A stretch of 64,000 nt of DNA, taken from Liolophura sinensis. Its lineage: Eukaryota; Mollusca; Polyplacophora; Chitonida; Chitonidae. The translations under genes and the position numbers were made by a program. This document shows positions 42,019 through 57,000 of this stretch, piece by piece. Where the stretch lies: the NCBI RefSeq assembly GCF_032854445.1, contig NC_088307.1:22878001-22942000 (forward strand). The letters are read 5' to 3'. Position 1 is the stretch's first letter. Each line of letters starts with the position of its first letter. The notes beneath the pieces are model-generated. The model was not told the origin of the DNA and did no database searches. It saw nothing but the letters and a program-made list of their open reading frames with translations.

Positions 42019-45000
42019 TCAGAGTTCATCCTTGACATCAGTCAATGAGTCCATAGTGGCTGAAGTTGAAGACGAATCCGGCATGAAATCCTCTGTTTTC
42101 TCTTTGTCATCGATGTCATCAGGATCATTATCCCCTTTATCAACAACAACAGAGTCTTCGGTGTCAGAAATATAATTATCTTCACCCGTGTAATGTGTGG
42201 GGTACACAAGCAGGGGGGCTGCAGAAAGACCAACCAAATCGCGGGGATGGAACTGCTTTTTCCAATCGTCCCTGAAATGAGAAACAAAAATAAAAACATT
42301 CCCATGAAAATTTTAGTTCCCAACCTACTACTGTTTGCAGACTTCTGTTCATTGTAGAAAAAAATTCATGATTTCAAAGTCTAATTTTTGGGCTAACTTT
42401 ATTTGTGACTAGGATTAGATCTCATCAACTTTTCAATTTAAATTTAGTTTCTCTTTCCGGCCAATGTTAAGTTTGCCTGCTGTCTAAGGAAGTGTCAGGG
42501 TGTTACTTTCGACAAGAATCCGATTGTCGTCAAATTTACGGGAATCGGCTTGGATTCCTGTAAGAAAGTCACAAAAATAATTTTCAAAATGACCAACTGT
42601 TCTGAAATTTTCAATTCATAACCATGCCCCCTCTCAATAAGTGGATGTATGACCATAAACATCACCGTAATGCATGTTTTGTTCAAATTTTTACACGCTA
42701 TTGAGCGTTGTTGTTGTTTTTCACCATGATAACTTTCAAAAACATACAATCACTAGAACCTCTATCCTGACGAATGGAGATCAAAATAAACTGTAAAGTA
42801 ATTTTGAAATGAATCGCCAAACTGTTGGTTTTATCCCACATTGCAAGTAAATTCTTTAGCATCAGTTAACTCACAAACAATGATATACAGGAGGGGTTGT
42901 AATACAAGCTGGCCCGTGGGCCAAGCTAAACTTTAACAGCAGGGAAGGTAATTAAGGAGTTTAAATGTGAAAACAAACTCTGGTGAAAAGGGAAGTTGTG
43001 GGTAAACAAAGTGTGAGTTCATTGGTCTTTAGTTTGATTGAACTTCAGCATGCCTGTAAAAGTGACAGAAGAGCAGATAAGAACATGTGCTGGTAGTGAA
43101 TGTTGCTATGATACAGGCTATCCCATTGGCTGTGTCTCTCCTGTGGACCAATGAGTGAGCTTCTAACAAACTGTCGGAAATGCCACCATTAAAACTTGGA
43201 GTAACTGCATACTTTGTGGCATCCGATCTGACCTAGATTCTAGTGGATTCCAGAATCTACGGGAATGCATTTAGATTCTAGTAAAGAATTATGAAAATAA
43301 TCGCCTGAGTGTGTTTGACAGAACAGCCAACTTACCCCCAGAGAACTGGCTTATTTACACATTATTTATTTTATTTATTTGACTGATGTTTTACACTGTA
43401 CTCAAAAATATTTCACTTGTACAAAGACGGCCAGCGTTATGGTGGGAGGAAATCAGGCAGAGCACAAGGGGAAACCCACAAACATCTGTAGGTTGCTGAC
43501 AGACGTTTCCATGCACAGCCGGAGAAAGCCAGCATTGAAGAGAGGTTCCTGGGTCACTGTGCCATGCTGGCATGTTAACCCCCCTTGGCACCATGTGAGC
43601 TAGTCCGGTGTCAATTTTGGGAAGTGTTGTTATCACACTGGTGAGCCAGGTCTCCTCAAATAAATCAAATCCAATCAGTTTATTTATTTATTTGATTGGT
43701 GTTTTATGCTGTACTCAAGAATATTTCACTTATACGACGGCAGCCAGAAAGAGCCCGGGGAAAACCCACGACCACCCGCAGGTTACTGGCAGACAAATCC
43801 AAACAAACTACTTACGTGGGGTGTTGGTCAAACATGATGGGCAAATACTCATCAACAGGAAGAAGTTTGGTCAGAGGCTTTTGGTCAAGCAGCTTTTGAG
43901 CCCCACGATTGGTCAGCAGGTAACTGAGCGTCCAGTAGGAATACAGCGGGTACACGACAGTGTCTGTGCCATCCACAAAGAGTTCTTCCTCATTGTACAG
44001 CCTCTTACGACCTAAATAGCTGTAGAGCGAAAATCCATGTATACATACATTTATAACACAAGATTCAAAAGCATAGACTGGATTGATTGTTTGATTTATT
44101 TATTGATTGATCGATGGCTGTTTAATGCCATACTTAAGAATTTTTCATTTTCCCCACGGTGATTTATTTTAAGGGTGGAGACTGATATACCTTCGCACGT
44201 GTGCCATAGACTGACAGAGATATACACACCATATTGGTGGAAGACATGCGGTCTTCATGAACAGTCAGAAATCTAATCATCGGTTAACATACTAGGATAT
44301 TTATCTGTTTATTTGATTGGTGTTTTACGCCCTACTCAACCATCAGCTGGCAGACCTTCCCATGTACGGCTGGGAGAGGAAACCAGCATGAGCTGGACTT
44401 GAACTCACAGCGACACACACTAAGATATGTAAAGTGGTCCAAAAACTTCATGTAAGACCACACAATACAATGTTATCGGTAGTTTCTAGCCACCAAGGTC
44501 CTGTTTTGAAGTCTAGGGCATCATCCAACCCAGAACAGAATCTGAATCTACTGCCTGTGAATAAACGAATCATTACGGCCCCAAAAAAGATCTCCAGCTT
44601 GTGAATGGATGAATGGTTTGTTACTACTTAAAAAATGAAAGAAAAACTTGTTTTTTTTGTGTTTCTTAACATGGAATATTTAATGTGGCCTAACTATAAA
44701 AGTACAAAAAAAGATTCTCAGCTTTCTACATGGGGTATAAAAATGGCTTTATTTTATTTATTTTATTTGATTAGCGTTTTACGCCGCACTCAAGAATATT
44801 TCACTTATACAACGGCGGCCAGCATTATGGTGGGTGGAAACCGGGCACAGCCCGGGGGATACCCACAACCATCCGCAGGTTGCTGGCAGACCTTCCCATT
44901 TACGGCCAGAGAGGAAGCCAGCATGAGCTGAACTTGAACTCACAGCGACCGCATTGGTCAGAGGCTCCTGGGTCATTACGCTGCCCTAGCGCGCTAACCA

Positions 45001-48000
45001 ACTGCGCCACGGAGGCCCCCAAAATGGCTTTAAGGTAAACTACAGTTTCCCTAAGGCCCCAGTGGTCAGTCCAGAAATTAGGTACCCTGGTGTGGTGCCT
45101 TAGGGCCACTTTCTCCTGCTTGTGAATGAATGAATGATTATGGCTTAGGGCTACCCTGTAGTGCTATTGAGGTGAGAGTTCTTACCTCTAAACCCCAATT
45201 TACACATGATGTGAATTTACCAGCACACATACATACACATACTTACATAAGGTCCCATTCGGGTAAAGCCTTCTCGACCTCTAGCAGCATGTTGAAAAGT
45301 CGTGTTCGGAAATATGCCTCAAATCTGACGTCATCTTCAAACACTGCGATACGATTGTAACCATTTTTTATGACCTGAATGAAATAAAAAAGCCCTGATA
45401 TGCTGCTTTGACTACAGGTAGCGTTTACTTATTTACACTAAGACCACCCATCTTAATTGCCGAAGATTAAGTCGTACAAGTGTTGACTCCAAACCGTTTT
45501 CATTTGTTACTAGGCTGTGTGATAAGCACTACTTGTGAGGACGCCAGCATGAGTGACCGCATTGATGAGAGACTCCTGGATCACTGCCTCGCATTGGCAC
45601 GTTAACCACATTTGAACACTATCTAAACTGCCCAGCAAGTGCTGTCGACATTAATTTCGCCTAGGCCCTTAGAACATAAAGGCAGCGCAATCTTGAAACT
45701 CAAAAGTCTGTGGCTGGCATTTCATTAAAATCTTGAGTGTTTGGTGACTGTAAAACAGAGACCTCAATCACAAGGGCTAAACCCACAAAACTACTTGTTT
45801 TTTTTTTTTATACATTTCCAGACCATTCACAATAATTTATTTATTTATTTATTTGATTGGTGTTTTACGCCGTACTCAGAATATTTCACTTATACGACGG
45901 CGGCCCGCGTTATGGTGGGAGGAAACCAGGCACAGCCCTTGGGAAACCCACGACCATCTGCATGTAGCTGACAGACCTTCCCACGTACGACCAGAGAGGA
46001 AGCCAGCATGAGACTCCTGGGGCATTACGCTGCTCTAGCGCGCTAACTAACTGAGCCATGGAGGCCCCGTCCATTCACAATAAGATAAATGTTGTTTGTA
46101 CTCACATCCATCCAGATATTGTAATGACTCAGAAAGCATCCAATCTCACCCATTGTCATGGGTCTGGGGAAAGAAAAAGTCCAGAAATTGTATGGATTAC
46201 ACACCTAAAATACTTCTGAGAATACAACTACAATCCGAGGCTACTTCATGATTTGGTTAACTTCAAGGTTAAACACTGATACATTGTATAAATAAAAAAA
46301 TTAACACACCTATGTACATGTAGAGATTTGTTTATTTTACTCTAAAATTACTCTTATTTTACTCTTACTTTAAATTCACTGATGGGCTACAGCCTGGGGG
46401 TAACCATCGTACCTTGTCAGATACCAGAGAAACATCCTAACGTAAAGCCACTGACAACCTGCATAAGCTGGATTTGAACCTGTGATCTCTCAGAACATTT
46501 ATCCTGGTTAGTATTGAATGTATATCAGATCAGCCAGTGTTCAGAGAACTTAACATCTGCTTATGACACAAACAGGGTATTATTTAAGCAGAGAGAGCTT
46601 AAAATTGAGATCAGTCTGAGACAATTATACTGATCCTGATGCCAGGGCCTCAGTCATTTCATACCTCTTATGGTAAGGATCTGCATAGCCTGGTAACATG
46701 GATATACCCTGCTCTTCGATGAATGTTTCGTTTATTTGCCTGTAATAAGAAGATCACAATGTGAGATTTCTGTTAAACTGAAAGTGCGGCTTTGTTATTT
46801 TGTACTTTATTTTGTTTTCTACATCATCAGTGATCATCATAATCAAAAGGTACATCTTACCACTTAAGGAAACTTTTATCTTCACTGAAAGAATGAATGA
46901 ATGAAACCTTAAGCATTATGTAGCAATATTTAAAAAAAAAATACCAATTTCTGGCAACTTTACAAACGGGGAAACTCATTTTTGAAAGGGATATAAAATG
47001 ATGGACACAGACAAAAATGCATGAAATTTTGAAGTCGTAAAAGATCCCTAGGGGCAAAATCTAATAGACATTTGGACAATGACACACAGAGATGAATAAA
47101 GGCTTATATTTTATACAGAAAAGCAATACAATGACACTGACATCAGACATAATGTATGATGTGGACATGACATCATGCGTGGACTTGATCTAAGATGAGT
47201 GCTTAATGTAAGATGTAGATTTCATGTCAACTTGATCACAGATATTGACTTAGATAGTGTAAGATGTGAACTTGACCACAGATATTGACTTAGATAGTGT
47301 AAGATGTGAATCTGACCACAGATACTGACTTAGAGTAAGATGTAAACTTGACCACAGATATTGACTTAGATAGTGTAAGATGTGAACCTGACCACAGATA
47401 TTGGCTTAGATAGTGTAAGATGTGAACTTGACCACAGATACTGACTTAGAGTAAGATGTAAACTTGACCACAGATATTGACTTAGATAGTGTAAGATGTG
47501 AACCTGACCACAGATATTGACTTAGATAGTGTAAGATGTGAACCTGACCACAGATATTGGCTTAGATAGTGTAAGATGTAAACTTGACCACAGATATTGA
47601 CTTAGATAGTGTAAGATGTGAACTTGACCACAGAGATTGACTTAGATAGTGTAAGATGAGAACTTGACCACAGATATTGACTTAGATAGTGTAAGATGTG
47701 AACCTGACCACAGATATTGGCTTAGGTAGTGTAAGATGTGAACTTGACCACAGATATTGACTTAGATAGTGTAAGATGTGAGCCTGACCAGAGATAGTGT
47801 AAGATGAGAACTTTACAACAGATATTGATATACATAGTGTAAAATGTGAACATGACAACAGATATTGACACAGATAGTGTAAGATGGGAACTTGACAACA
47901 TATACTGACTTCAAAAGTGTAAGATGTGGACTTAATGTCAGATGTAGAATTGATATCAGACATGGATATAATGTAAAATGTAGAACTGATATCAAATGTA

Positions 48001-51000
48001 GACTTGATGTAAGATGTGGACTTGATGTAAGATGTGGACTTGATGTAAAATGTGGACTTGATGTAAGATGTGGACTTGATGTAAGATGTGGACCTGATGT
48101 GAGATGTGGACTTGATGTACGGTGTGGACTTGATGTCAGATGTGGACTTGATGTGAGATGTGGACTTGATGTAAGGTGTGGACTTGATGTAAGATGTGGA
48201 CTTGATGTAAAATGTGGACTTGATGTAAGATGTGGAGTTGATGTAAGATGTGGACTTACTTCCCATCTACAGCGTCCATCAAATGAGCCTCAATCCCCAT
48301 CACTTTCAGCGTCCGTAACATACGATCTCGTCTCTCAGGTCGCCGCTTCAAATTAATCATGTAAACCTGAAACACAAATGCAATAAAACTCTAATACCAC
48401 CACATTTAAACAAACACTCACCAATGTAGTTTTCATCAACATACATGTAAGAACATACTTTGAACATCTTTTCAGGCATTTTTTCAAGACTTGCTCACTA
48501 ATTTCCTTGTATGATAATTTCCACCTTTAAATTGATAATGTTTGCTAAATTTGTGAATGACAAATTAAAAGGTTGCTGGGTGTGGGATTCTTTAAGATGT
48601 CCTAAGCGATTTCAAATTTCATCCATGACTACTGTAATGACAGCAAAACATCAACCACCCGAACAATCGACCACTTGCAATTTATTTATTTATTTATTTG
48701 ATTGGTGTTTTACGCTGTACTCATACGACAGCGGCCAGCGTTATGGTGGGAGGAAACCGGGCACAGCCCGGGGGATACCCACGACCATCTGCAGGTTGCT
48801 GTCAGACCTTCCCACGTACGGCCGGAGAGGAAGCCAGCATGAGCTGGACTTGAACTCACAGCGACCGCATTGGTGAGAGACTCCTGGGTCATTACGCTGT
48901 GCTAGTGCGCTAACCGACTGAGCCATGGAGGCCCCACCACTTGCAATCATCAATGGATATACAGGATTCCCTTCTGAATTTAATGGTGAATTTAATGGTG
49001 AATTTACTTTGTGCTGCCACACTAAGGAAATACTGCTGGTCTTTGACTGACTTTGAGAACCTAGGTATCTAGCATAAAGATGTCAACAGTATGCAGAGAA
49101 GCCACCTTAACTAGAAAATTATATCACGAAAACTTGTTGGGTTAAACTATTTTCTGCCGTCCTTGGTGTTCTTGTTGCAAACTTGCCATTCTAACTTCCT
49201 CATTATTATGATCATGCTATTATGACCGCCATGTTATGAAAACGGAATTTAACACTGTCTAAAGATTGTTATGGTCCAGCTTTACAGGAACAGGGTGGGG
49301 TGTCATACGTACATTTTAACTGCAAAGCCCTTTGTGTTAAAAAGTTAAAACCAAAAAAATTTAACACAGAAGATCGTTGACATAAGTACTGACCTACTTG
49401 TAAATTGTCAAAAGTGATATAAAGGAAACACTTTTACACTTGCCTTAGCATGAGGTAATCTCATTTTAAACAGAAATACGCAATTCAGCAATGAGTTCCT
49501 TCAGAGGAAAATATACCTGTACAGTTTGGTCAAGATACAAGCCATTTACATAAGATTTTACTGATGTACAAGCACGTCAATCAGCTGTCACAACAACACC
49601 AGATAGAGGTTTGAACACGTGGTAGTTTCGGAAACCTTGCCCGGAGTATGTCTACTGTGTATAACTGATGGTTACCTGCCTGAAATGGTGTGAAAATAGA
49701 GCTCTTCTGAAATGGGAGGACAGTTTTCATCGTGACAAAACAACACGTGCATGCGGGTTAGAAAACTTTCCACTGTATTTAACAGGAGCTTCACCTAAGA
49801 TACTTATCAAACAGATCTTCATCGCTGAAATACATTTGTATGCTGATTTGTTACATTTATTTACGGGCCTGTGAACGGACCACACCGTTCTGAGTATCGT
49901 GCATTAGTCGATACAGCATAGCTGGTAAACTTCGGACAACTGGAGAGGCGGTGGTTAGCATGCCTGTCCAATGGGATCATGCTTTGGGACAGTTTCGGAA
50001 TTTACAGATTTGCAACAACTGCGGCTTCATACCTTCTTCCATTTACTTCATGGACAAAAAACATGGGTGTGACTTGTCAGGAAATCTTCAAGCCTCCCTA
50101 TCACTTCCACAAATTAATACCCCGCCTTTGTCACAGCTCAACTAGACTTGTTTCCAACGTCAGCTGTGAAGCTCCTGTTAAACCAGTCACATTGTACATG
50201 TACACTGCTCTTGGCTCAATTAGGCATAGTGCCATCTGGAGATTATCTATAGTAAGGTAAGATAACTCAGTGGCATAATTTAATGGGCTATATTACTGAA
50301 TTATCTCCCCTTCAGACAACATCCAGATAGTAATAAGGCTAATTCAGTCATGAGCAATGTGAACCTGAACAAGTAGTGCTTTCTATTATCTTTGCCCAAT
50401 GTTAAACCCCAATATATTGAATTTCCATTACACGATAATGATGATGTCTTCTTTCAACCAAGATGAGGTGAAGACAGTCATTGGGGGAATTTCTATGACA
50501 TACTGAAGAAGACAAAGATTACAAGTACCAGACCTGGTCAAAACCCAGTTTGTCCGCGGGAATATCTTCCACGTAGATGTGAGGGGAATGGATCAGAGGG
50601 TCGCCATTCACTGTGGGAGTTAAAAATAAAGAAAATGTTATTATTCATCCTGGGAACCAGTCTTATTACTGTTAAAGAACTTTATGGCTGGCAAGATCTT
50701 TATAGGTTCTGTTAACTTTCAAAGATGTGCAATCAAGAAAATGGCAATGGCTTTTTTAACTTTTCCCACTCACCTGATAATGGTTGTGGAAGCCTACATG
50801 TAAAACCTATTCATTTCCCAGCAATTCCAAACACCAGGTGCCGATTCCACGAAAGGCCTTGTGGAATGGAACCCATCACCTTATGATTTATTTATTTGTT
50901 TATTTGATTGGTGTTTTACGCCGTACTCAAGAATATTTCACTTATACAACAGCAGCCAGCATTATGGTGGGAGGAAACCGGGCAGAGCCCGGGGGAAACC

Positions 51001-54000
51001 CACAACCATCCGCAGGTTGCTGCAGGTCTTCTCAAGTAGGATCGGAGAGGAATCACCTAATGATCATTTATTCTTAATTATAACTATTTAAATGCTTTAA
51101 ATTTAATTCACTTAATTACATTTAAGGATTGTATGGCTGGAGTTTAAGAATATTTCACTTTTACAATTATGGTGGGGGAAACCACAGTGTTTGGGGAAAA
51201 CCACAGTGCTTGGAGTAAACCTGACAAATCTTCTGACACAAAGCCACTGCATACACCCCGAGAGCTGAATTTTCACGGTCCTTTAATCATTAACACTGGT
51301 AGTACAAATGCATCAGAACTCACCCATAGCCTCAGCTTTGACGTGAGTGAAGCCTTCTATTTCGTCCTGCAGTGTGGTTCCTGGTTGAAGTGGAATCATC
51401 ACATGACCAAAATAGTCCGTGTTTAGAAGATGCATTTTGATACCTGAAACAAATTACTCGTAACTCACTGGCTCATGTATTGTATATATATACTTCTGTT
51501 GGGCTTACACTTTAGAGTATCTGCCTCGAAGACAGGAGATCAAACCCAGGATAAGTTACATTGAAGACTTTAAAAATGGTATTTATTGCTGCCTCACTTG
51601 GCATTCAAATCTGAGAGGTAAGAGCCAGGAATCAGTATAATGTGACTGGGTTGGGTGTCATATCTGGTGTCTTCGGCATGATACTTCAGTGGCGGCAGCA
51701 CTTTGGCAGTATGGACATGCCCTGCCACAAGAATATGCACTTTATACACACACCGAATGACTTCTTTGAGTTCATATCACAGAAAAATTGTCACGTATGA
51801 TGTAAAAACCCAGACATACAAAAATAAATACTTACATATATCAAGCCACAAACAAGATTATCTTAAGTACAAGATATTTGATTTGGTCTGAGATTTGAAG
51901 AAACCAGAAACAAAGCCTGCGTAAAATTTCCACATCTAGTCTTGACTTAATACTCAAAACACAAAGCAGTATCTAAAAGAAGTAAAAAAGTTGCATTCTT
52001 AAGTACAAAGTTGACAAAAGGTAAAACGGAGGTATCCATCAAGCGAGCTCTTACAGGGGGCAACACCCAGTAACATTCTACGAATTCAAGCCTAAACTTC
52101 TCACCAGTTTGACAGTGCAGTCTTATTGAATGTAAGATATCCTTTATAAAATTCCTTCAATATACATACATTTTGTTTCTTGATAAAAAATTCAATAACT
52201 ACCTGCTGCTTTTGCTGAAAATGCAAATCTGATGATATCATCATAGGGGCCTTCGTATCCAGGTGGCGCAGGGTCATATGCTAATTTTTCTGACCCCTGG
52301 TGTCGCAAATTAATAAGCAGGGCAGAGTGAACCATGGGAACCTCGAATAGACCTCCACGGTGACGGTAGAGAACGGTGAAATACTGACGGACTCGCTGGT
52401 AATATCCCTGGGTAAAATAAGATGGAAAAGCATGCGATTAAAGAGCATATCATAAAATAATCCATTCACAAACCAGACAGATGAACATACCATAAAATGA
52501 TCCCTTTACAAACAGGTAGAAGAGCATGCCAAAAATAATGCCTTTACAAACAGGTAGAAGAGCATATCATAAAACAATTCCTTTATAAACAGGTAGAAGA
52601 GCATGTCAAAAAATAATCCCTTCACAAACAGGTAGAAGGGCATATCACAAAATAATCCCTTCACAAACCAGATAGAAGAGAATTCCATACACTAATTCCT
52701 TTAAAAACAACAGGCAGAACGACATGCCATAAAATAATCTCTTTATGAATTCAAATAGAAATGTTTGTCACAGAAAAATCACTTTATAAAATCGGATAGA
52801 ACAGTAGGTTATAAAACAATCCTTAGAGCAAAATGGCTAGAACTGCCTGCCATAAAATAATCTCCTTACAAAGTCAGACAGAGCACTATGCTACTACAGA
52901 ATTTCTGTACAACGTAACATTCAACAGTATTCCACAACAGAATTTCTTTACAAAACCAGATAGAACTGTGTCATAAAAGTTTGCCTTTATATGTCACAAA
53001 ACTATTCCTTCCAAAATCAAAGTATGTCAAAATATTCTTCTTCAGAACACATACATTTTCTCTCATTCCTCCCCAAAAGTTGGCATATGTTGACTCCAAA
53101 CTGCTGTTTAACATCGGGGCTACGATAGTTCTGAAATGATAAGTAACAGTCTAATTGGTTGATAAACTATATCTGTCAGTCCATCAGAACACACAAAAAA
53201 GGGAGATAATTCTGCTTGCAATATACACTGAATCAATGAGCAGGAAGTCACAAGCTCAAGAATAATGTTATAATCTAATAAGAATTAATGCTATCTTTAA
53301 CTGCCAAATTTTGATATGTCAACTTTCTGACATATCACTTGTCTTAAAACTACAAACGCTGTAAGTTTATATTTCATGTAAGGTGGCAAGCATGGACATT
53401 ACAATTCATTAAAGAATTGAAAGACTGGAGATTTCAAGGGTCTATCGGTCTTTCATTAATATCATAGCTCTTCAACACAGTTACATGTAAGTCACAAGTT
53501 AATATGCTGCTGCTTACATCATGCATTCTATTATTTTTGTTTTCTGAACGGTGATAAATGCCTTACTCCAGAAGTAACATATTTTATTTTATACGTATCA
53601 CAGCTATCTGGTTTATGAGTAGAGGACACATTAACAGTTATTCATTTATTTATATGATTGGTGTTTTACGCTGTACTCAAGAAAATTTCACTAATACAAC
53701 AGTGGCCAGCAATATGGTGGGAGGAAACTGGGCAGAGGCCAGGGGAAACCCCAAGTCCACCTAAGTCTGACGTATATAGACGGACATAATTACTTACATG
53801 TAGGTGCGCGGTTCCTCATGGGACAGGTCCAACTAACAAGTTATGATTTTGTCTAGTTTTACACATATACAAATGTACATACATACAACAGAACATGTAA
53901 GTAAGGGTCAGCAACACATGGCCAGATCATCTCTATCTTCATGCTACTCCAAAACAAGCTCTATTGCTAACAGTAAAAGTATGATTTATTTATTTATTTG

Positions 54001-57000
54001 ATTGGTGTTTTAAGCCGTACTGAAGAATATTTCACTTATACGACGGCGGCCAGCATTATGGTGGGAGGAAACTGGGCAGAGCCTGGGGGAAACCCATGAC
54101 CATCCACAGGTTCGGTAAAAGTATGAAGTAAAGCAACAGACATTGCAGGTCTTTAACCGTTACCAACCTCTGCGATATTTTTTTCAGTGGAATTTATGCA
54201 TACAATTATTATGAAAATGACACCAAAAAATGATCTGTTTGTGTCAATGAAGATGCAAGGTTCATAAAACTGTGCAAATATTTCTCCACACCATGTAGTT
54301 CTTTCAAAATATTGGCTAAAGGTGTTTGGAAAGGTTGCAGAATTAGAGTAACTACTTTCCATCTTGTTCTACAAGTAACATCAGCACAGAACATTGTCTA
54401 CTCACTTCCGCTGATCTATCAGCATCGATAAAGTCTTTGGGTTCTCAATGAGAACATCTGAATCCAACATCTGAGAAAACAAAAAACAAAAAAGAACTCA
54501 CTATTTTGTAGAATTTTATAATTTATTGCCTCTTCACAGTCTTCCTGCACAAAAAGAGACTCATGTTCCAGCACCTAGTAAATGACAGGCACAGGGTGTT
54601 TCTTTGCTGTATTTTGAGTATGCCATTACACTGGACATACCGTAATTCTTCTAATTTTTAGGACAGATAATTGTAGTGGTTAAAGCCAAATAGTACACTT
54701 ACCTCTGATTTTGTTCCGAAAAGTAAAGACATGTATATGTTGTTCATTAGATAGACTAAGCATGTGAGAAAATAGAAATTGGATTCCTGGTAAAGTTACA
54801 TGTATATTGGCTAAAAAAAGGTGACCAAATGTCCCAAAAATTCGAAGCATTACAGCACATGTACATTTAACAGTCATACTGAAGATGTCACAAAAGCCTC
54901 CATGGTCATCCTTCAGAAAAACCAAAGCCAATGAAACAGCTCTCTCCACTTCCCCGTTTACAGAGTATTGACTACATGTGTAGCCTTTAAAAGTAAAGGT
55001 TGCCTTAAAAAAAAAAAACACACGATCTACACAAATTTCCCAGATAGGGTCACGTTAAATAACATGTGCCTGAAACATACGTTTGTTTTTTTTAAGGATG
55101 GCCCAATATGTATCTTTCTAAAAGCGACTTTGAAACAAACAACAGCTTAACAACTTACAAAAGCGAAGTCCGCCCAGTGTTTGCGGGCTGCATCCAATCC
55201 TGCCTGTCTTGTTGCCATCACATGGGTGAAACGCTCTGTGGTCCAGTGACATGGGCCTCTTTCCCCTTCATAATCTGGTGAGATGGAACAAGGAAAAAAA
55301 GTTGAACAAAGGAATCCGTGAATAATAAATGGAACAAAGGAATAAGTATACTAGTACATTGTGTTTCTATAGGTGAATCTCCCAATGTATTGTAACGGGA
55401 GCAGCTTTCCAGTGCTTATACTAGCAGTAGCTACCAGGAATTTCCCCTTTAGCTCAGTTGGTAGAGGGCTGGACTTTAGCTGCACAGACCCGAGTTGGAA
55501 TCCTTGTGTGACTCACATAGTGAAATCTTTCATCCATTACAGTATTATAGTGAAAATGCAGCAGACTAGTCCAAGCTGAGACATATTAGTACAGTGCATT
55601 TACATGTACATGATTACATAGTGCTGCCTCAATGAAACACCATGCTAAAGACACAAGACATGATGCCTCATCAAATCACAGTATACTGACACCAGGTTGA
55701 CCAGTCTTTTCATCTACTGTAATTCTTCGACCTTTTCACATGTTTATTCAAGCATACGCGGAAGGCATTATTCTGTGTTGAATGATAAAATCATACTTTA
55801 AGAGAAATCCTGAAATGGCCAATATAAGCAATGTAGTTTTGTTTCAAAAATCAAATTAAAAATGAGAATAAATTGCACTGAAAGCAGCTCTTTCATCTGC
55901 AAAAAGGTTGAGGAATTAGGGTATTTCCTTCAAGCATCAGGAACGAAAACAGAAAAAAAAAAACCCTGATGTTACTTGCAATTCATTCAACATCACCGAT
56001 TTAGAATTCCTCAAAACGCGACACTGTCAACAGATTTAACATACATTTATCACGTTAAAATGATGTTAAGGGGCCCAGCCCCAGGGACAGTCAATACATT
56101 CTAACCACTCTCTTCCTAAAATGACAGCATATAACTATACAAAAAGCAAACATATCAATCACCTGCTTGGGTGTCGTTAATTTCAATGTCAATAGAATGA
56201 TACTGGTGGCCAATCCCCCTTACCCACTCTCGCAGTACGGCTGATGTGTTGTCAGAATTATGGTCACTACGAATCCTGCAAAGAGAACACATAAGTGATT
56301 TATAATAAACACCACTGATTATTTACAAATTCTTTAATCCTGACCTTTAAAAATGAAATACATGAGCTTGTGATAAAGATACGAGTACATTTACACTGTT
56401 CATATGTTCCTGAACCTTAATTCCTCAACCTTTTCGTATGAGAAAGAGCAATTTTCAGCGCAATTTATAATTTGATTTTGGAGACAAAGCTACACTGGTC
56501 GGACTGGCCTGTTTCAGGGCTTCACCAAAAGTGTAATTTTGACAGTCAACAGAGAAGAATGTCTTCAGAATAGGCTTAAATAAACACTTTGCAAAAATGT
56601 GAAAAGGTTGAAGAATTGCAGTAAGCTGTATTTACCCGTTTCATTTGACACTGGGAAATTCAGAACATGTTAACAAAGCTAATACTTTCTTGGTACATGT
56701 ATGTACATATATCAAATGCTCACAAAAACTGCTAATCTACAAAAGAAAACTTACCTATTTACATTACACATGCATTAATGGTGAGGATTTCCACACCACC
56801 ATCAAAGGGCTTTCTACTTTTTAAGGATACGTTTATTTCTCAACATGGAGTTTAGAAGGTGGCCTAACATAAAAAAGTACACAGAATTTTTTCTCAGCTT
56901 TCCTTTTCGTGGTGTAAAAAGGCTATCTTTCCCTAGGGCCATGGCGGCCGTTTCCTCAACTTTCCTCATGCAGAGTATCAATGGCTATCTTTCCCTAAGG

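Noticed and set aside
47682-48356. Long open frames on both strands (STSYIKST-rich and CGLDVR-rich)
   Set aside because: They are translations of the 18-bp and 40-bp minisatellite, whose units have few stops. The true coding sequence here is only 48366-48260.
49951-50260. Overlapping open frames of 64 and 93 aa on the plus strand
   Set aside because: No recognisable domain, in a COLGALT intron, no splice or start support.
54680-55021. 113-residue minus-strand open frame
   Set aside because: It overlaps a MITE-like element and a poly-A run, has no domain, and is in a COLGALT intron.
55447-55515. Functional tRNA gene
   Set aside because: The A box is good, but the B box is altered and no cloverleaf with paired acceptor stem can be drawn; it is a SINE head.
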